DNA of 64,000 nucleotides from Corella eumyota (Eukaryota > Chordata > Ascidiacea > Phlebobranchia > Corellidae): NCBI GenBank assembly GCA_963082875.1, contig OY720098.1:4836001-4900000 (forward strand), read 5' to 3'. Under the pieces are notes generated by a model. The model did not search any database and was not told the origin of the DNA. It was given only the letters and a program-made list of their open reading frames with translations. This document shows, one piece after another, positions 62,814 to 64,000 of the stretch; positions within the stretch are counted from its first letter, which is position 1, and the number at the start of each line of letters is the position of its first letter. Position numbers and translations under genes: made by a program.

Positions 62814-64000
62814 TTAACAATACGTTTTCAAGCATTTTTTTGAACAAACAACCCCTTCCATCGGAGCGGTTGTTCTCTCATTTTCGTCGAGATTTATTAA
62901 ACTTACGCATATATGTCTTAGATCGAACTCCTTCGTGTAAGTAAGATAAAAACTAAAACAGTATTTTTTACATTTGCAGATTGTTCCATTGTCAATATAT
63001 CGTATAAGAAACCACGGCACAACTTCATAGTTGTCATAAAAAATTTCATTTTTTCGAATAACCCTGGCTGACAAATCTTGTAGCGAGGTTATTTTTCTAA
63101 AGGTTTCTTCTGTAAAAACCACGTCATTTTCATCGGCATCAAATGGATTTCCGAACAAGTCCAAATTGTCTAAATTTAGTTTAATAATTGAGCCGGGTAG
63201 TTTACTTAAACTATTATATGAAGCAGTAAAGCGACGCAACTTTGTTAAGTTGCCTATATGTTTTGGTAAATGTTTTATCAAGTTCTTGCCGATGTTAAGT
63301 TGCCACAATTCTGATAAATGATCAAAGTTTGGGGGTAAGAAGGCAATCTTGTTGTTACTTAAATTTAAAGAGCTCAAATTTTTACAAAAATTGGAAGTTT
63401 GTTCACACAATTGCATTGGGAATTCTGTTATTTCGTTGTTGGAAATATCCAAATCGCCAAGGAGCGGCAAGTTTAATAATTCAATAGGAATAAGTTTAAT
63501 TTTGTTTGAACTTAGATTCAAAGTTGTCAAACGTTTTAAATGAAATATTCTGGTGTCTACTCTTGCAAGGTTGCAATCATGTATCTCTAATTTTTCCAAT
63601 GATAAGGGAAATGAGGTGGTTGTTGGGTAGTTCTTTCTTGAAGTAATAATAAGTTTTAGTTTAGGTTTTTCTAGTTGTTTTGCCTTTGCAGGTTCCATTG
63701 AAGATAAAATTCCATGCCCTGAAAGAGATTGTCCAGAGTTTGCCAATTTAATCGCGCCCAGTAATCGTTTAAGGTCAATTGGGTTTGCTTTTTTAATACA
63801 CACATCAATACTTGGATCTAATATTCTTATTGTGCATTTTCCTTCATCGACAAATTTGCCAAAAATATGTTGAATGTTCTTTTTCACTTTATATTTAACA
63901 CCTTGTTTATCCTTTGATGTACAGTATATAAGAAACACAAGATCACCAGGCTTTCTTGCCAAAAATAAAGCCGCTTGTGCAAACTTTCCACATCCACCTC
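62814..64000 (-). CDS. LRR1: LRR1 (PPIL5), Cul2 ubiquitin-ligase substrate receptor, 5' end outside window
   Basis: LRR1 is the substrate receptor of the CRL2-LRR1 ligase, which in animals extracts the CMG helicase at replication termination and degrades p21. The frame is open to the window edge, so the N-terminus is missing; the first in-window codons, before LARKPGDLVFLIYCTSKDKQG, already match the family. This N-terminal PH-like domain (KYKVKKNIQHIFGKFVDEGK, KKANPIDLKRLLGA) is followed by about six leucine-rich repeats (LTTLNLSSNKIKLIP, LGDLDISNNEITEFP, LSSLNLSNNKIAFLP, LWQLNIGKNLIKHLP, LDNLDLFGNPF). A BC-box-like SLQDLSARVI and a Cul2-box-like VVPWFL come next. The C-terminal part has paired cysteines (CKCKKYC, VCSKKC) as in vertebrate LRR1. 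No intron interrupts the visible part. Confidence 0.92.
   Translation of the reverse strand, partial: GGCGKFAQAALFLARKPGDLVFLIYCTSKDKQGVKYKVKKNIQHIFGKFVDEGKCTIRILDPSIDVCIKKANPIDLKRLLGAIKLANSGQSLSGHGILSSMEPAKAKQLEKPKLKLIITSRKNYPTTTSFPLSLEKLEIHDCNLARVDTRIFHLKRLTTLNLSSNKIKLIPIELLNLPLLGDLDISNNEITEFPMQLCEQTSNFCKNLSSLNLSNNKIAFLPPNFDHLSELWQLNIGKNLIKHLPKHIGNLTKLRRFTASYNSLSKLPGSIIKLNLDNLDLFGNPFDADENDVVFTEETFRKITSLQDLSARVIRKNEIFYDNYEVVPWFLIRYIDNGTICKCKKYCFSFYLTYTKEFDLRHICVSLINLDENERTTAPMEGVVCSKKCLKTYC

Noticed and set aside
62814-63962. Start of LRR1 at 63962
   Set aside because: The codon at 63962-63960 is TTG, the frame stays open to 64000, and the sequence before it already matches the family, so the true start lies outside the window.

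Overview
The window is AT-rich nuclear DNA of an invertebrate animal. Genes are packed about every 3-4 kb and split into many short exons with small GT-AG introns (mostly 60-500 bp). The protein families are metazoan: procollagen galactosyltransferase, HOIL-1/RBCK1, SGSM3, trefoil (P-domain) mucin-like protein, LRR1 and a rolling-stone-like protein. A compact invertebrate deuterostome such as a tunicate fits best, but that is inference; nothing in the window fixes the species.

Layout. (1) 1-10.5 kb, plus strand: the last exon of an HP1/CBX gene (chromoshadow end), a 15-exon secreted protein with five trefoil domains, and a complete 13-exon COLGALT/GT25 gene. (2) 10.8-18 kb, minus strand: an SLC35G-type transporter and two tandem LPGAT1-type acyltransferases with the same 8-exon structure. 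(3) 18.3-20.1 kb: a gene-free stretch with two related repeat units, an inverted end motif and a palindromic 53-bp tandem. (4) 20.3-25.5 kb, plus: 20-exon SGSM3 (TBC-SH3-RUN). (5) 26.2-30.1 kb, minus: an intronless HOIL-1/RBCK1 gene and a small Cys-rich type I membrane protein. (6) 31.1-36.1 kb, plus: 15-exon mitochondrial i-AAA protease YME1L1, with a hAT-like MITE in one intron. (7) 36.7-60.1 kb: about 75 tandem copies of a ~311-bp satellite with nested higher-order repeats, followed by two much older monomers in the opposite orientation. (8) 61.4-64 kb, minus: a rolling-stone-like membrane protein and LRR1, a Cul2 ubiquitin-ligase substrate receptor cut by the window edge.

Exon models were built by hand from splice consensus, reading phase and family knowledge. 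Every complete multi-exon model sums to a multiple of three and keeps phase across all junctions. No operon logic is expected; the genes are functionally unrelated neighbours. The least ordinary parts are the satellite array (higher-order structure, a conserved E-box/CCAAT/hairpin set in the monomers, inverted relic edge), the identical 17-bp bidirectional poly(A) motif between both closely spaced convergent gene pairs, the intronless RBCK1 amid intron-rich neighbours, and the trefoil gene with a likely intronic poly(A) isoform. No wholly new molecular system could be demonstrated.
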